A stretch of 64,000 bases of DNA from assembly GCA_023055425.1 (NCBI GenBank), contig JALGPY010000003.1:74003491-74067490 (forward strand). The letters are read 5' to 3'. The stretch is from Linanthus parryae (Eukaryota; Streptophyta; Magnoliopsida; Ericales; Polemoniaceae). A program made the translations under genes and the position numbers. The notes beneath the pieces are model-generated. The model was not told where the DNA came from. It ran no database searches and saw only the letters and a program-made list of their open reading frames with translations. Positions 45,071-57,703 of the stretch are shown here, in pieces. Positions within the stretch are counted from its first letter, which is position 1. Every line of letters begins with the position of its first letter.

Positions 45071-46228
45071 AAAATCAAATATTTAAATTTGAGGGATTTT
45101 TCCTTTCCTTTCCATTTTAATTGTTTTGTTGATCCATATCAACTTCTCTACTTATTTGAGTTGGGAAAACTCATAATAAAGATCCGGTTGTATTAGCTTG
45201 TTACCAATTTTGCTTGTATCATCCATACACCAACAATAAATAACAAGACAATAATTTAAACAACCACAAACAAAAATTAAACGTGATATGGATATGGCCT
45301 CCAAACTAAGATATTCCCAAGCCAATGAGAATATATAGGAACCCTAAAATAGCAAGCTCATCTCCATGTGCCTCCATCTTTTGGTCCATGCTCCATAGCT
45401 TGGGGAATTCTCCATGCTCCTTAGCCTTGTGGAATGCTCTATCTTGTGGTTCTTTAATTCTTTAGGATTCTTATTCTCCATGTCTTGACTATCATCTACT
45501 CTATCTAATACTAGCTAGCATCTACAATAAATTGAAAGATCTCACAAGTTGAGAAGAAGACCGGCTCGCAGGCCGTAAAACCTAATTAACTAATACATTA
45601 ATTTTACCGTCTCGCAGGTTGTAAAAACAAACCACAAAAATTAAACATTCACAACATCCACATCTAAGGCCATATCCAATCACCATGCGAATAGCACATA
45701 AACAGTTAAAATCCAATTTTAACGCACTTGGTCAATTTTTGTTGATTTTGGACATACCAGGGTCAAAACGGTCCAAGAGGGCCCATAAATACTTTGGTCG
45801 AACCCTTAATGGACCGCCAAGGGCCGACCGGCCCGAGGTCGTACGGTTCAAACCGGCCTTGTGGTTGTGGCTTGCTTGGGCGGTAAGGAAGAGGGAAGGG
45901 GAGGGGTCCCAAGGGGGCCGAACCCTCCTAGGGGTTGTTTCCAAAACAACTCCTTCCCTTGTTGCCCAAGTTTAGTTGTTTCCGAATTGAAAAACCCCCT
46001 TTTTTTAACTTGTGACCAAACCCCAGTATTCTAGATCCAAAATTTCACATCCAATGTGATCCAAATTAAATAATTTCTACATCTTATGTAAAATTAAGTC
46101 TTGTTTGGTTGATTCATATTCAAAGTTGCATCAATATGCTTAATTATTCAGTTTTACGCGATAATCAACAATTAAGGTATAAAATTGACATAATCGTTAC
46201 ACATAAACTACGTTATGCTCTACGAACT
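45071..46228 (-). other. Leader of the copia element
   Basis: Non-coding sequence between PBS and gag. It contains a GC-rich block at 45780-45960 (CCGACCGGCCCGAGG) with the same position and character as 62510-62660 in the related plus-strand element. Confidence 0.6.
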
Positions 46229-46243
46229 GTGGCTCTGATACCA
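46229..46243 (-). other. Primer-binding site
   Basis: GTGGTATCAGAGCC on the minus strand next to the LTR end; tRNA-iMet type. Confidence 0.9.
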
Positions 46244-49200
46244 CTGTTGGTTTTTGTAATGGATTACGAAGCGCAAAATAATAATTAAGATCCGCACAAG
46301 ACCCTCAAAGGATCACAGGAAGAGACATCATAATGATAGTAAATGATTTAGTAACAATTACCTAGTTTGTCTCATTGGATGACTTAAAAGGAGAAATAGT
46401 GTTCATGTCTCTACGGATAGTCCATGCATAGGATCAAGTCTAGAGTCCTTCCATGTATTGTGCTAGCAATTTATGGAAGGAGGAAGAAGAAGATCATGCG
46501 AAGCGAACCAAGATAAGGCCGCGCCTCTCTTTGGTGGCTGACAGGTAGGGGCGTCACTAGGGGGGTTCGGCCCTCTAGTGTTTGGTCTGTCCTTGCTTTG
46601 TTCTCTCTCTCTCTATCTCTCTCTCTCTCTTACTCAATTTAGGATATGAGCATTATTTCAAAAATAAACTAGGAGTGCTCTTTATATAGTCCAACAACTC
46701 CTCGTTAACTACATACTAGCCCCTCTCCTAATCATGTCCATACGTGGATTAGTCCATCTTGCAAACTAGTCCTAATCATGTCTATACATGGATTATGTTG
46801 ATTCAAAGACCCTTGAATGTGTTTTGGATGGTAATTGTTTTGAGTGATGAAAGACAAAGACAAAGACATAAGCAGCAAAGTACTTCAGTTACTCCAATTC
46901 CTTGAGATGGTGACAGAGCTTCAAAGCCTTGAGAGTTGTTTTATCCTGCTATATGTTCTAACGGTTCTGTGTTGCAGGTTGGATATCTGATTATACAGAT
47001 CAGGGATTTACTGCATATACTTATAGTTTACACTATTTACATATCTAACACAATTGCAGATGATCAGAACAGGAAGAATCAAAGGTTTCTGGGTTTAACT
47101 TTGAATATCTGTGAAGCAGGTTCAGAGCTCCAAGGCGTTGAGATGTGCCTTGAGCTGCTGACAGTTTTTACAGAACTAAGTTGATTCTTTCTTCAAGGTT
47201 GTGATTCTTATTATTGTGATTATTCATTGACTTCTAAGAGTCTTAAACTTGTTTTTCATGATTTATATGTATTAGAAGTTAAACATATTACTGTTCTAAT
47301 ATTTTAACCAGTTTTATCAGAAACTGGAAAACCAAACAGTCATAGTACTGTTGTCTTTCTGGATTTTGTTGTTGCTGTGTTTTAACGTTGTTGCAGGTTT
47401 GTTAAACGTGCAAGAGCTATCTCAACAAACTACAACGGATATCCACTTAGAGCTGTTTGAATTTCAGCTGAAAAGAGAAGGAGGATTTGTAGGAACTGAG
47501 ATCCTAAAATCTCTCAATCAGTTGCAGCTGTGGATTAAAGGTACTGGTTTGAATTTTGAAGGGACAGAGAGGCTTGCAGAATACTCAGAAAGGTGTGACA
47601 AATTCGTGGGAGATCACTCATTCAAACACACAAGGATTCAAGCTTCAATCTAGATTCCAGAAGATCAAATCAATCCAGTTTCCAGAAGAACACATCCAGG
47701 CTTCAATAGCTTATCTCTTCTACTGTGTTCTTCACTTGTTTTGTAATCTGTGTATCTTTAAATTATCTTAAACCTCACTTAACCTAGTGGTTGGTTGTTC
47801 AAGTGAACAACAAGAGGTTCTTGTTAGCTCAACAGTTAGTAGCTGGAACTAGATAGGTTTGGAACCACAAGCTGTATAGGTGTAAGGGAAATCACTTAGG
47901 CTTGAAGATATAGGGTTGTTTCTGTGTGAGTAATAAGAAGTGTTTGCGCAATCCTGGTGGGATTAGATCCCTCAGGAAGAGATTAGGTCCATTAGGACTG
48001 AACTCTGTAAATTGCTTTGTGTTCTTTACTTTACAGTTTGATTATTATCTGCAGCATACAACTCAAATCAAACTAGGGTTCATAAGCTGTTTAGAATTGA
48101 TAATAGTTCAAGGACTTGAAGCTTTCTATTTTGCCTTTGAAAGTTTCAGACAGTTTTCTAAAATCTCAAGGCCTTGATATTTGAGTTTCACACAAAGCTA
48201 ATCTGTTAAGTTTCGAGTTTTGCAAAAAAGTTTCCATACTCTATTCAATCCCCCCTTCTATAGTATTTAGGTCCTGTATTTAGTCTACATTACACACTTT
48301 CAGATTAGTCCACCTTTAAAAAATCCTAATCATGTCTATACATGGATTGGTCCACCTTGCAAATTAGTCGTACTAAGTTTGCAAATCGTTGCGTATTGAT
48401 CATTCTATTTAATTAATCATATTAATTACTTCCAAGTCTAGTTTAATACATATGGCGTGTGACCCCATAAGTTTCGATTTAGTTGGTAGTAACGATTACT
48501 AACATAGAGCGGCATCTAGAAAGACATCTACACCACCCAAATAATAGAAATAGTCAGTAATCGGACAAATCTTGTGCAAGTATTGGACACAATTCATTCA
48601 AGTCACACTCGTATATCCAATCCATAGTTTCTCGATCCTGGGAATAGTCTTATCCATGTAGATAACATTAATATCCCATATTGATTTATCTGAGTCTGGC
48701 TAGACATTCTATAAGCACCATCCCTCGAGTGGTCGTGGATTTTTTCTCCTGTTACGTGGGATGAACAGATTATATCTATATCACTAACATCACTAATATT
48801 GCTTGCTATTGTGTTAGAAATGCGCCTTTATTAATACCCAGTTACGGTGTAGCATTTGACGATATCAAAACACAATATTCCACAACTAGAGGATCTAGTT
48901 ACTTCAATTCTAAAGATGACAATACCTTTGTCAGTACGAGAAGCACTTGTGACTTTACATAACTTGTATGTAGCCTTCTCGTTGCGAGTCAATCCAGTAC
49001 GTCATTACTCCTAATGCATAACCATGTGTTAGACTTGATATCCCATATCAATCTACCCACATACTAGTCTCGATGCAATACAGTTGTCCTATTAACTATA
49101 GTACTCGGCTAGGGATATTTAAGAATATAACATTTATATTCTAAGGACTACATTAATATTAACATATCTCCATATCGATAACATAATGAGTAGTAAGTCC

Positions 49201-49248
49201 ATATATTTGTCACAATGAATTGATTGTCTCTAGGGCACAATTCCAACA
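46244..49248 (-). repeat. 5' LTR of the copia element, interrupted by a solo LTR
   Basis: On the minus strand it starts TGTTGGAATTGTGCCCTAGA and ends CAAAAACCAACA. Without the inserted solo LTR and its duplicated five bases it is about 1493 bases. It is clearly homologous to 60795-62192. Confidence 0.88.
46796..48302 (+). mobile_element. Solo LTR of the Sirevirus-like family with perfect target duplication
   Basis: A 1507-base LTR, TGTTGATTCAAAGACC to ACACACTTTCA, flanked by GATTA on both sides (46791-46795 and 48303-48307). It matches 14123-15622 and 23391-24885 over its whole length. No internal sequence remains, so it arose by recombination between the LTRs of a complete insertion. Palindromes persist near 46919, 47128 (one mismatch) and 48164. 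Confidence 0.95.
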
Positions 49249-50330
49249 GTCTGCATCTGAGTAGGCTTTCAATTGAACATTATGATCGGGGGAGAAATAT
49301 AACCCTCAAATATCTCAAAACATAATGTGCTCCTTTCAAGTGAAGAGAAGTAGGTTTTGAGACAAATTGGGACAACTTATGTACAACAAAACTCAAGTCA
49401 GGTATGTTGTTAAACAAGTAAAACAATTTCCAATCAATTTTCTATACTTGATCACATCTACATTTGTAAGAACATCACTTGATTCACTTCTAAAGTTCTG
49501 TGTAGGATACATTGAAACTCCAGCTGGCTTGTAATCATGTATCATGCATCCTTCAAAATTTCTTGAGCAAAATTCTTCTGACATAGAGTTATACCTCAAC
49601 TGAAAGTGAGCATTCGAAAAAGTGTCTTTAAGAATCTACAGAAGCTTATGATGAGTACCAGTTAGTACTATATCATCTACGTAAACCACAAATTCCATGA
49701 AATCTTTGTCAACTATCTTAAAAAATAATGTGTAGCTATTCTTGAATTGCCTAAACCCCACAGAGATCAAAGTGGTACTAAACTTGCTATACCATTGTTT
49801 CGAAGTATGTTTAAGGTCATATAAGGTTTTTTTTGAAATGACATACTACCTTTTGACCTTCATGAGCTGTCGCAGAATGTGAATGTATCCACGAGTAAGT
49901 CCATGAATTTTTTATTTTCCCAACTCCCCATGAAAAATGCATTGTACAAATCCAACTGAACCAAATGTCAATTTGACTTGAGAGCAAGAGAGAGTAAACA
50001 CTTTACTGTAGGCATTTTGGCTACTGGAAAAAAAATATTTTGTATCTACCCCGTCTTTTTTATTATAACCCTTTGCCACTAGCCTAGATTTATACCTCAG
50101 TGCCATGTTACTTTAGCATCACCTTGTACACCCATCTACAGCCTACATTGTCATGCCCCGGTGGTAGGGTAGTGACCTCCTAATTGATGTTTCTTTCTAA
50201 AGCCTTCAATTCTGTCACCATTGCTTCCTGCCATTCCTTCATTGTGCATGCTTCTGCATAGCTGGTTGGTTCATGTAATAGTATTGATGTATTAGATGAA
50301 GATACATAAAGCATGTCTGAACATACATAA
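49249..50330 (-). pseudogene. Copia RT/RNase H remnant
   Basis: On the minus strand from 50330 downward: EWQEAMVTELKALE, GCRWVYKVMLK, YKSRLVAKGYNKKDGVD, then KTLYDLKHTSKQWYSKF and EFVVYVDDIVLTG with the catalytic YVDD, then a decayed stretch to KAYSDAD, where the LTR of the neighbouring copia element cuts it. Several stops and frame changes. This is a different copia lineage from the others in the window. Confidence 0.85.
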
Positions 50331-50383
50331 GCTAGTTTGGTGCCAAAGATAACAAAAATCTTGAGATGTGAGGGTAACTTAAC

Positions 50384-50631
50384 AACAACAACTCATACTA
50401 ACACCTCCACCACTAATAACCACCATTACCACCTACCTCCACCGCAACCTATCACCGCCACCCACCTTCACCGCTCCCATCACTGCCATTGTCGTCACGG
50501 CCCATTGTTGTGGCGAGTGTTAACCAAACGCGAGATAATAATTGCATAGAAAATTCTTTCACACAAATTATTTTACGCGCATAATATTTTCCCTTGTAAA
50601 TTTTTTTACTGCGAATCAAACAGAGCCTAAG
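50384..50631. mobile_element. Partial copy of the intron-1 MITE
   Basis: It matches about 6045-6286, including the CCACC-rich tract, GTCACGGCCCA, CGCGAGATAATAATTGCA and the terminus CAGAGCCTAAG. The left end of the MITE is missing. It sits in the gap between RT and gag remnants of a copia element. Confidence 0.75.
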
Positions 50632-50659
50632 ATTTCCATGTTTGACTAGCACCAAAATA

Positions 50660-51110
50660 ATGAGCTAAAATACACGAGGCAAATTCATTTGAGAAAACCT
50701 CTCAATCAAGTCATCAAATTTCTTTAGATGTTATAAAAACCACACTAGCAGCAATCTCATGTGAAACAAAACTTATTAATCATGATATAATCATAGTATT
50801 AACTCGTTTCCAAGAAGCAGGCAGATGAAGAATGAGGCTCAACAATAACGCCATTAACAAAATCCAATTTCTTCCTAGCCTCTAAAGAAAAAGTAACAAA
50901 ACGGTACCATGTATGAATAGTGACTAGTAAGCAGCTGAGTAACCAAAATGTACCTGTAGCTTCATAGTGGCTTAATAAAAATGACAAAGAAGTATTCGGG
51001 ACCAGACCAAATCGAAGTTCTCCAATAACCCTAGATTGAGTCACACATTGGTCCTCGTGATGTGCCATTTTGCAAAAGAACACACAAAATAGCTGCACCA
51101 ATAACAACAC
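50660..51110 (-). pseudogene. Copia gag N-terminal remnant
   Basis: On the minus strand a frame reads WYRFVTFSLEARKKLDFVNG, the typical N-terminal gag motif (Y--WSRAV--ALRAKNKLGFVDG), followed by IVEPHSSSACFLETS. It probably belongs to the same element as 49249-50330, with protease and integrase lost between them. Confidence 0.6.
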
Positions 51111-51113
51111 AGA

Positions 51114-52572
51114 TGAAAGTTTGTAATGCAGGTATAAAACATGATCTCATACTCTAGAAGGGGGCGGGGGCATTGAATAGAGTATGGAAACCTGTGCTAA
51201 AAACTAGCCTTTTGGAAATTTAAGCTAATGTATAAAACAAATCTCAAAGCTTTGGAAATGATTTGTAAAGCTTGAGATAAAGTTGTAACTGTTAGAAGCT
51301 TCAAAGCTTTGAGATATGAAATTATCTAAAGCTTTGGAGCTAACTATTTTGAACTGATTTGCAACAGGAATATAAAGCAGTAAAGTAAAGCTAAAGAACA
51401 CAGGAATTTTTACAGAGTTCAGTCACAATTGGACCTAGTCTCTGCCTGAGGGATATGATCCCTCCAGGATTTGAACACACTTCTTATTAATCACCCAGAT
51501 TTATCCCTCGATCTCAATCCTAAGTGAGTTACCTTACACTTGTACAACTTGTGGTCCTCAACCTATCTAGTAACAGCTACAACATGTTGAAATAAATAAG
51601 AAAATCTTGTTGTTCACTTGAACAACTAAATTTCTAAGTTTGTGAGGTTAATAAATTTAGAATGAATATTACAAGTTCAGTACAGTTTGAAGAACACAGA
51701 AAAGATAAGCAATAAAGCTTGGAAGTGTTCTTCAGATTGGATGAATGATTTTCTTCTCCCGCAGTGTCGAAATCCTTGATTGTTTTAAGAGTTGTGTATA
51801 TGATCTCCCACGGATGAAAACACTCTTCAAAACTCTGCTGATCAGCCTCTCTCTGTGTGTTTTGTGTTTGAAATTCAAACTTCACCTTATAACAACTTTC
51901 GGCTACTGTTTGGGAGATTTTAGGAACTGAATTCCTACAAATCCTTACCCCCTGAGATGCTTCTTTCAATAGCTATGTTTGGATAGCTATTAGAGTTTGT
52001 TTAGGGACTTTTGTACGACCAACAAACATGCACATACTCAGCAACAAAGATCAAACACAATCGAGAAACAATAGCTACAGAATCTTATCATTTAGACATA
52101 TCAATTTATCCATAAACCCTAGCTATTTTTGCCTCAGATAAAACTCAATATAAAAAGCCATATCTGTATATATATCTGTAAGAAAAGATAAAATAACATA
52201 ATAAAGAGTTAGTTTAACTCATTATCCAGTCCTGAATCTATATAAGTCTTCCTGCATACAGAAATCAACTAGGCACACTAAAGCAGTTATGAGCATAAGG
52301 GAATCTCAAAGCTCTGATGCTTTGATTGCCAGTCCACATGAATGAACTTGAACCTGAATCCAGTAATCTGTAAAACTAACTTGACAAAAACTTAAACTCA
52401 ATAATATTTGCAAGAGGCAATATTGAATGATAAGATCATCACTCAAACTAATATTTAAGCCTGCAAAACAAAAACTGTTAACCACAATATATAATTAGCA
52501 CAAGCAGTACATAATCTCAAAGCTTTGGAGATTTGAGACTTATTTTCTCTAATCTTGTGATTTTCATCATCA
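51114..52572 (-). repeat. Diverged Sirevirus-like 3' LTR
   Basis: The minus-strand end ACAAACTTTCA and the preceding GAGTATGAGATC...region match the ends of the other Sirevirus-like LTRs, and it also shares the CTTGTGGT...CTATCTAGT landmarks in the middle. Length about 1459. The repeated motif here is CTCAAAGCTTTGGAG or CAAAGCTTTGAG (near 51242, 51298, 51328 and 52514) rather than CAAGGCCTTGAG. A purine tract precedes its 5' end (52573-52590). Confidence 0.75.
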
Positions 52573-52590
52573 AAGATATAGCTCCCCCTG
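52573..52590 (-). other. Polypurine tract next to the diverged LTR
   Basis: CAGGGGGAGCTATATCTT on the minus strand immediately precedes the LTR start TGATGATGAAAATC. It indicates a 3' LTR whose internal region has been lost. Confidence 0.6.
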
Positions 52591-52929
52591 AGTTTGTATA
52601 CACATTTAAGCTAATGAACTTGAACTATCAACATAGATCGCCGAAAAACCACCGACCGATCGACAATTATGAGATCTCAACCAGGCTCCGATACTATGTT
52701 GAAAAAGAGAGAATTGCAGAGAAAAATGGAGGAGGATGTAGTATATTGATTCATATTCATACCAAATGAAATTTCGTACACCCTTTTTCTCCTTCAAATG
52801 ACAACCAAGTTCAAATGTAACTGAAAATGCAATATACTCCAATCAAAACATGCCACATGTCAGTGATTTGGAGCCTTTAAACTAACTAATCACAATTAGA
52901 GGAACACCACTTTTTTCCACTAAACGGTG
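52591..52929. other. Short unassigned stretch, possible copia LTR edge
   Basis: GGCTCCGATACTATGTTGA near 52684-52702 resembles a mutated tRNA-Met PBS next to an LTR starting TGTTGA in another copia element (minus orientation), but no partner was found. Confidence 0.3.
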
Positions 52930-55885
52930 TAGCTACATTAAATGGATCATTTAACGACGAATTCTTTGGCGGGTCTTGCTATAACTACATCTTTTGCAAC
53001 GAAATAATCAGTTTCTTACAAATTTACATAATTTGTTACTTTCAACTACATGTTATAATTTTCTGGCTAAAAGTGGTCTCTAAATATGTGGCGCCATTTT
53101 TAATATTTTGAGGGCGTTTATTTTTTTTCAAAAATGCCTCGCTAATGTTTATTGGCGGGCTTGCTAAAACTTTTAGCGCCAAAAGTTTGGCAGTGAATTT
53201 TTATTACAAGGAGTATGTTCCTTGCTAATTAATTTTTTGTCCTTTTCACTTCATGACAGTTTATAAGGTGCTATTAATTATGTTTATTTTATGCTTGGAA
53301 AGTTGTAAAAATGCTATTAAAAAATTTGAGCTTATTCTTTACAAAATATAAATTCATACGGTTGCTTTAGATCTAAGGGACTCTACTAAGCCGACTAGAG
53401 ACATTTGCTAGGTTTTTCAGCCCAGGGTTTGTGGTAACCAAGCAGTTCTTGCCGTTTGACATTCAACGGTGCCAATCACATTTGGTAGCGAGCAATTTCA
53501 TCCCATTTGAGGTTCGAAGCTTTCAAATTGATTTAAGCGTCTAAGACGATATGCCTCTTGGGTACCGAGGTAAATTTGTGTTCTTCTATATGGGTTTTGA
53601 TTAGAATCGTAATTTTTTTCGTGCGATTCAGATGGATTTGATGGTGATTTCAACACTTTGTTCTTGCTTGTTTAAGTATTTTCCACTTTTTTCTATAAAA
53701 GTTCCCTATCGAAGGCAACCTTAATTTTTCTCTAAGGCGTAGGATCGGAACTAATTTATCGTGAAGACATGTTATCTCTTAAAATGATTCGTTTGGGTGT
53801 TGTGGCTGTTAAATTCCCGATTTTCAGTTTTATGTCCGTTTGAGCTCATGGATCTGTTGCTATTTAACATATGGGCGTCTCTTGTATAGTACTTGTTCTT
53901 TGGTGACATTTTTTTCACCGAGACAAATTATAAAGTAGGGATGTAGATAACTATTAAATTTGAGGGGGCCTCTATCATTTTAGATTACTTTGAGTACCTC
54001 CACTCTCACATTGTGGTGTCAAAAAATTATGGTGTCATTCTATAGTACACTGCACAATGATTTTGGATACTTAATGCTTACTATGTAACTAGTATATATT
54101 AACTTCGCTTTAGATAGCATTCAAGGGTTATACTTCCTTCCGAATTTTGGATATTTAAACTTGTGACAGTGTTCGAAATTTGACATGGATATGAGTTGGA
54201 TGAGAACTAGTTGGGGTCACCCTCAGTTTTTTAAGAGGATCTAAGAATTTATCAAAATATATGTTTATCATATGCGACCTTACTATTGTAAATACATCAA
54301 GGACATGGTATAAAGATGAGCCTTTCGTGCTATCCAATCAAATAGAACATGTTTTTTATTTGAATGATACATGACGTGGTCATAACTCGAGAGTTGTACA
54401 AAAATTGTTCCACTATGTTTATGATATGCCTGAAAAGTAGGAAGCATCAGATAAAGAAGATGAGGTATGCCGTAAGAGGAATCCTTCGAACTTACTACTA
54501 ATGTCGATGTAGATAATCAATCTTTCCAGATGCTTAGAATGGACATGGACTTACTTCCAGTTGATGCTAATAGCATACTAGCTGATCAAACTGAGAAAGA
54601 TGATGGAGACCTACATAACATGATATTAATTGATCTGAGGAGGATGAAGATAATCTTCTAGTCAAACTATACTTGTTGAAGGGCCTAATTCATCTGGACT
54701 TGGTGCAAGAACAAGGTCGTCTAGTTTGGCCAATAGTGTTGAAGCTAGGGAAGAAGATCATCCTGACATACCTCCACCAATACGTACATAGTTTCCTTAT
54801 TTTTGTTCACATGATATGCTATGGTTACTGTCTACGTTTGATTTTATCCGTATGTACCTGCTATCAAAAGAGGACGTGGTAAAACAAAAGGTGTGGTGCT
54901 ATCCACGTCTAGAAAAATGGGTGATAAGATTAATATAGGATTCTCTATAGTAATTGGGAATCCGAGGGCGGATGATAATGAGGATTTGAATAAGCTTACC
55001 ACTGAACTAGGTGTCATTGTCCTTCACTATCCAATTTGAAGATCTTGCACTTACTAGCTCTTTTTCCGCTACCAATGTTTTATGTCCCAAAGTAGATATA
55101 AATATCAACATTTTCTCTAAACCACGATATGAATGTTATGAATAAAAATTTCTTTTTTATCACCACGTATTATTAGGTGTGTTTCTAGTGGCATTTTTTA
55201 TTAATGTATAAGCAGGTGGAAGACCAAGTCAGTGATACAGCAGTAGATGAAGGAAGAAGGATTTTACTGAAGGACAAAGCAAAGTGACTATAGAAGAACA
55301 ACATTAAAATGTAGATTATTAGGATTATTTCTTTTCATATGTTTTGACTGTAGAAAAGATAGAGTTGATGACTCTTCTGAAGTTTCAACTTCAAATCGTG
55401 GAAATGTGACTAATATATAGTTATGATTATGAAATGTTTTATTATTTAGACTTCATAAGTTCAATCTTTTGTTAAAATATGATGTTTGCATTAGGATGTT
55501 GATACTATTATTTTTGTCTGGTATATAATTATTTTTGGGCACAATGCGTAGTAAAATCTAATGCTTTTAGCGAGGAGGATGAAGCATTTACAAGGAAATC
55601 TATGACATAAAATGTAATTTTCTTAGCGACGGGAATGAAGTTCTTGCAAAGATATTTATGGTTCCTAGCTAGCAAATGTTCAAACTTTTAGCGAGGCAAT
55701 GTTTTTCGTCGCAAATTCGGTGCTCTTTTCCGGCGAATTGTTAATTTCATCGCTAAAAAGAATTGGAGACGACCATATCGAGAGGAGCGCACGACGGGAA
55801 ATTTTCCTCGCTGAAAACTTTTAGAGAGGAAAGCTAAGCTTTTTGCGAGAAAGTGTTTCCTCGCCAAATAGTGAATTCCTGTAGC
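52930..55885 (+). mobile_element. Decayed CACTA (En/Spm) transposon
   Basis: Both ends carry subterminal words of the type TTTAACGACG, GGCGGG, TTTTAGCG and GCGAGG, in opposite orientation, as in plant CACTA elements. The interior has recognisable scraps: DEPFVLSNQIEHVFYLNDT and VVQKLFHYVYDMPE (54300-54440, the DUF4216 module downstream of the TNP2 transposase), and RGRGKTKGV... to GVIVLHYP (54850-55040, the plant transposase C-terminal module). The termini read AGCTACA instead of CACTACA. Transposase proper is missing. An internal-deletion derivative. Confidence 0.72.
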
Positions 55886-57540
55886 TTCTTTATTAATATT
55901 TTAATAGAACCATAACTCATACCCTGTATTTTTGTAGACATGCTCGACAAGTTGCCCTTACAAAAAGTAAATGGCGTCAACCCGACCAGTTTGAGGTTAT
56001 GGTGCGACCGTGATCACACATTATAAGTTAAGAGGAATCTCAAAGAGAAAATCTCTGTAGGATTAGGAAAATTATTAAATAAAAAAGCTGTCGAATTTCG
56101 TACAAAAGCTGGCTGATATAGTTGAAACCCCCCAATTTTGTCAAAACCTGCGAAGTCCTGAAATTCGTCTAAATCAGTGACATTATTGAAAGAAACACGC
56201 AAGAAAAGGTCTGACTGAAATAAGTTTGGAATGAGGTCCTAATCATCAAACGAAATATTGCTAAATGTGAAGGACACTAACTTCAAATAATGTTTCTACA
56301 GGAGTTTAATGGAGCAAGCTCATTGGGCTGGGGTGCGCGTCATCGAGAGTTTTCGGAAGTAGATTCCCACCGTAGCCAAAATTATTGCCAAAATAGCAGG
56401 TACCTAAGAAGATGACCTCAATTATTGCCAGTGGCGGAGGGGGCACAATTTCTATAAGCATTGACGCAACAAGAAAACTATAGTAACAATTTAATAAATG
56501 GGCATTTTTACAATAGGTTTGGGGGCACAGTTAAATAAACTTTAGAAAAATTAGGGTAGACTTAAAGTTACCAAAAATGTTGGGGGGGGGGGGGGGGGGG
56601 AAAGTGACCCTATGCCCCTGAAAGGCTCCGCCCTTGATTACTGCCATCACTTTTGTACTTTGGGCTTATCCACCCTCTCGTGATAATTAAACAACATCAT
56701 CGTATCTGACACTACAACATCTGGATCATCTCGTCTGCCTTAATGGCCCAAAACTAATAGTGCCCAAGACACACCAAAAAGAATAGAACATCCTTTACAT
56801 GAAAGGCCAGCAATCCCATCCTAACATCATCGGGCCCAATACCTGAAACCCTACCAATATCCTGCTTCCTCCTCTAGCATCTACTTAAGACATGAACTTC
56901 TACTGATCAATAAATGTTCGCATGCATGCACTAAAATTTGACTCACAATTCAGATTCTATTTAGGAAAATTCTGTCCAGTTTACCGATTAGGTACTGTAC
57001 AAAGACATTTACCAAATCTTCAACAGTTGATGCATTGATGAAACTTTTCTACAAGTATCGAAAAATGCATCATATGCATTGAACATTAGATAATGTAGTA
57101 CTTATTTGACTGACTAATGATGGGATCGAACAAAGGCTTGACCTATAGCTAGGAGGCAAGGCTTTGAAAATGATAACTCAGGGAACATAATTTGCAAATG
57201 AACATGCTCATTAATCATACATTTTACAGCTGATGGTTTATATATCAACAATATCTTTATTGTGTTTCATCCTATTACCTGAATTACTGATTGGAGTACA
57301 CAAGGCCATAAAGCTGCAATACTGTTTAGTACTTGAATGACACGTGGCACCCGCCTGAGAGCGACATATTTTTATTTTATTTATTGATGGACAATTTAAT
57401 TTATATTGGGGTAAGATAATTATTAAGATTTAAACTAACCACACATTTATGTCATTTCGTGGCAAGACCTACCTAGTTGTCCGCAAGATATTTTGGGTTC
57501 GCATGGCATTATTCGTAGAAATTAGCAACCGTGAGTACTC
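55886..57540. other. Upstream region of the HIPP gene, with a MITE
   Basis: No gene recognised; the minus-strand open frame at 56014-56202 matches nothing I know. It holds the MITE at 56430-56634. The last 200 bases lead into the HIPP promoter. Confidence 0.4.
56430..56634. mobile_element. Small MITE-like element (GGCGGAG termini) with poly(G)
   Basis: It starts AGTGGCGGAGGGGGCAC and ends with the complement of AAGGGCGGAGCC, with GGGGCA/TGCCCC next to each end. It includes a run of 19 G at 56582-56600. About 205 bases, non-coding. No target duplication established. Confidence 0.5.
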
Positions 57541-57548
57541 TATATAAG
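57541..57548 (+). promoter_or_regulatory. TATA box of the HIPP gene
   Basis: TATATAAG about 160 bases upstream of the start codon, followed by a CT-rich leader (57663-57683), a common plant core-promoter layout. Confidence 0.65.
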
Positions 57549-57703
57549 TGTATATGTATCTTTCCTACCGTGTTACTTGCAACGCAAATAACTCTCTCAT
57601 TTGGTTTAGGTTGTATTGGGATGTTTGTTTAAGGCTTTGAGCCTTAGTACTACCAAAAAAATACTCTCTCCCTCTCTCTCTCAGGAAAAGAAACAAAGGA
57701 AAA

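Larger units (their letters stand above)
42997..49248 (-). mobile_element. Ty1/copia element (TGTTGGAATT family), 5' part, minus strand
   Basis: 5' LTR 49248-46244, PBS 46243-46229, long leader, gag and integrase pieces, then truncation by the Athila-like LTR at 42996. The same family is present on the plus strand from 60795. The LTR inserted into another copia pol at 49249, within the codons for its SDAD motif. Protease and much of gag are missing or scrambled. Confidence 0.8.

Noticed and set aside
45685..45975. Open frame of 96 codons on the plus strand
   Set aside because: It lies in the GC-rich leader of a minus-strand copia element; the openness is due to base composition.
56014..56202. 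Minus-strand open frame of 62 codons upstream of HIPP
   Set aside because: No recognised motif and no exon signals; probably chance.
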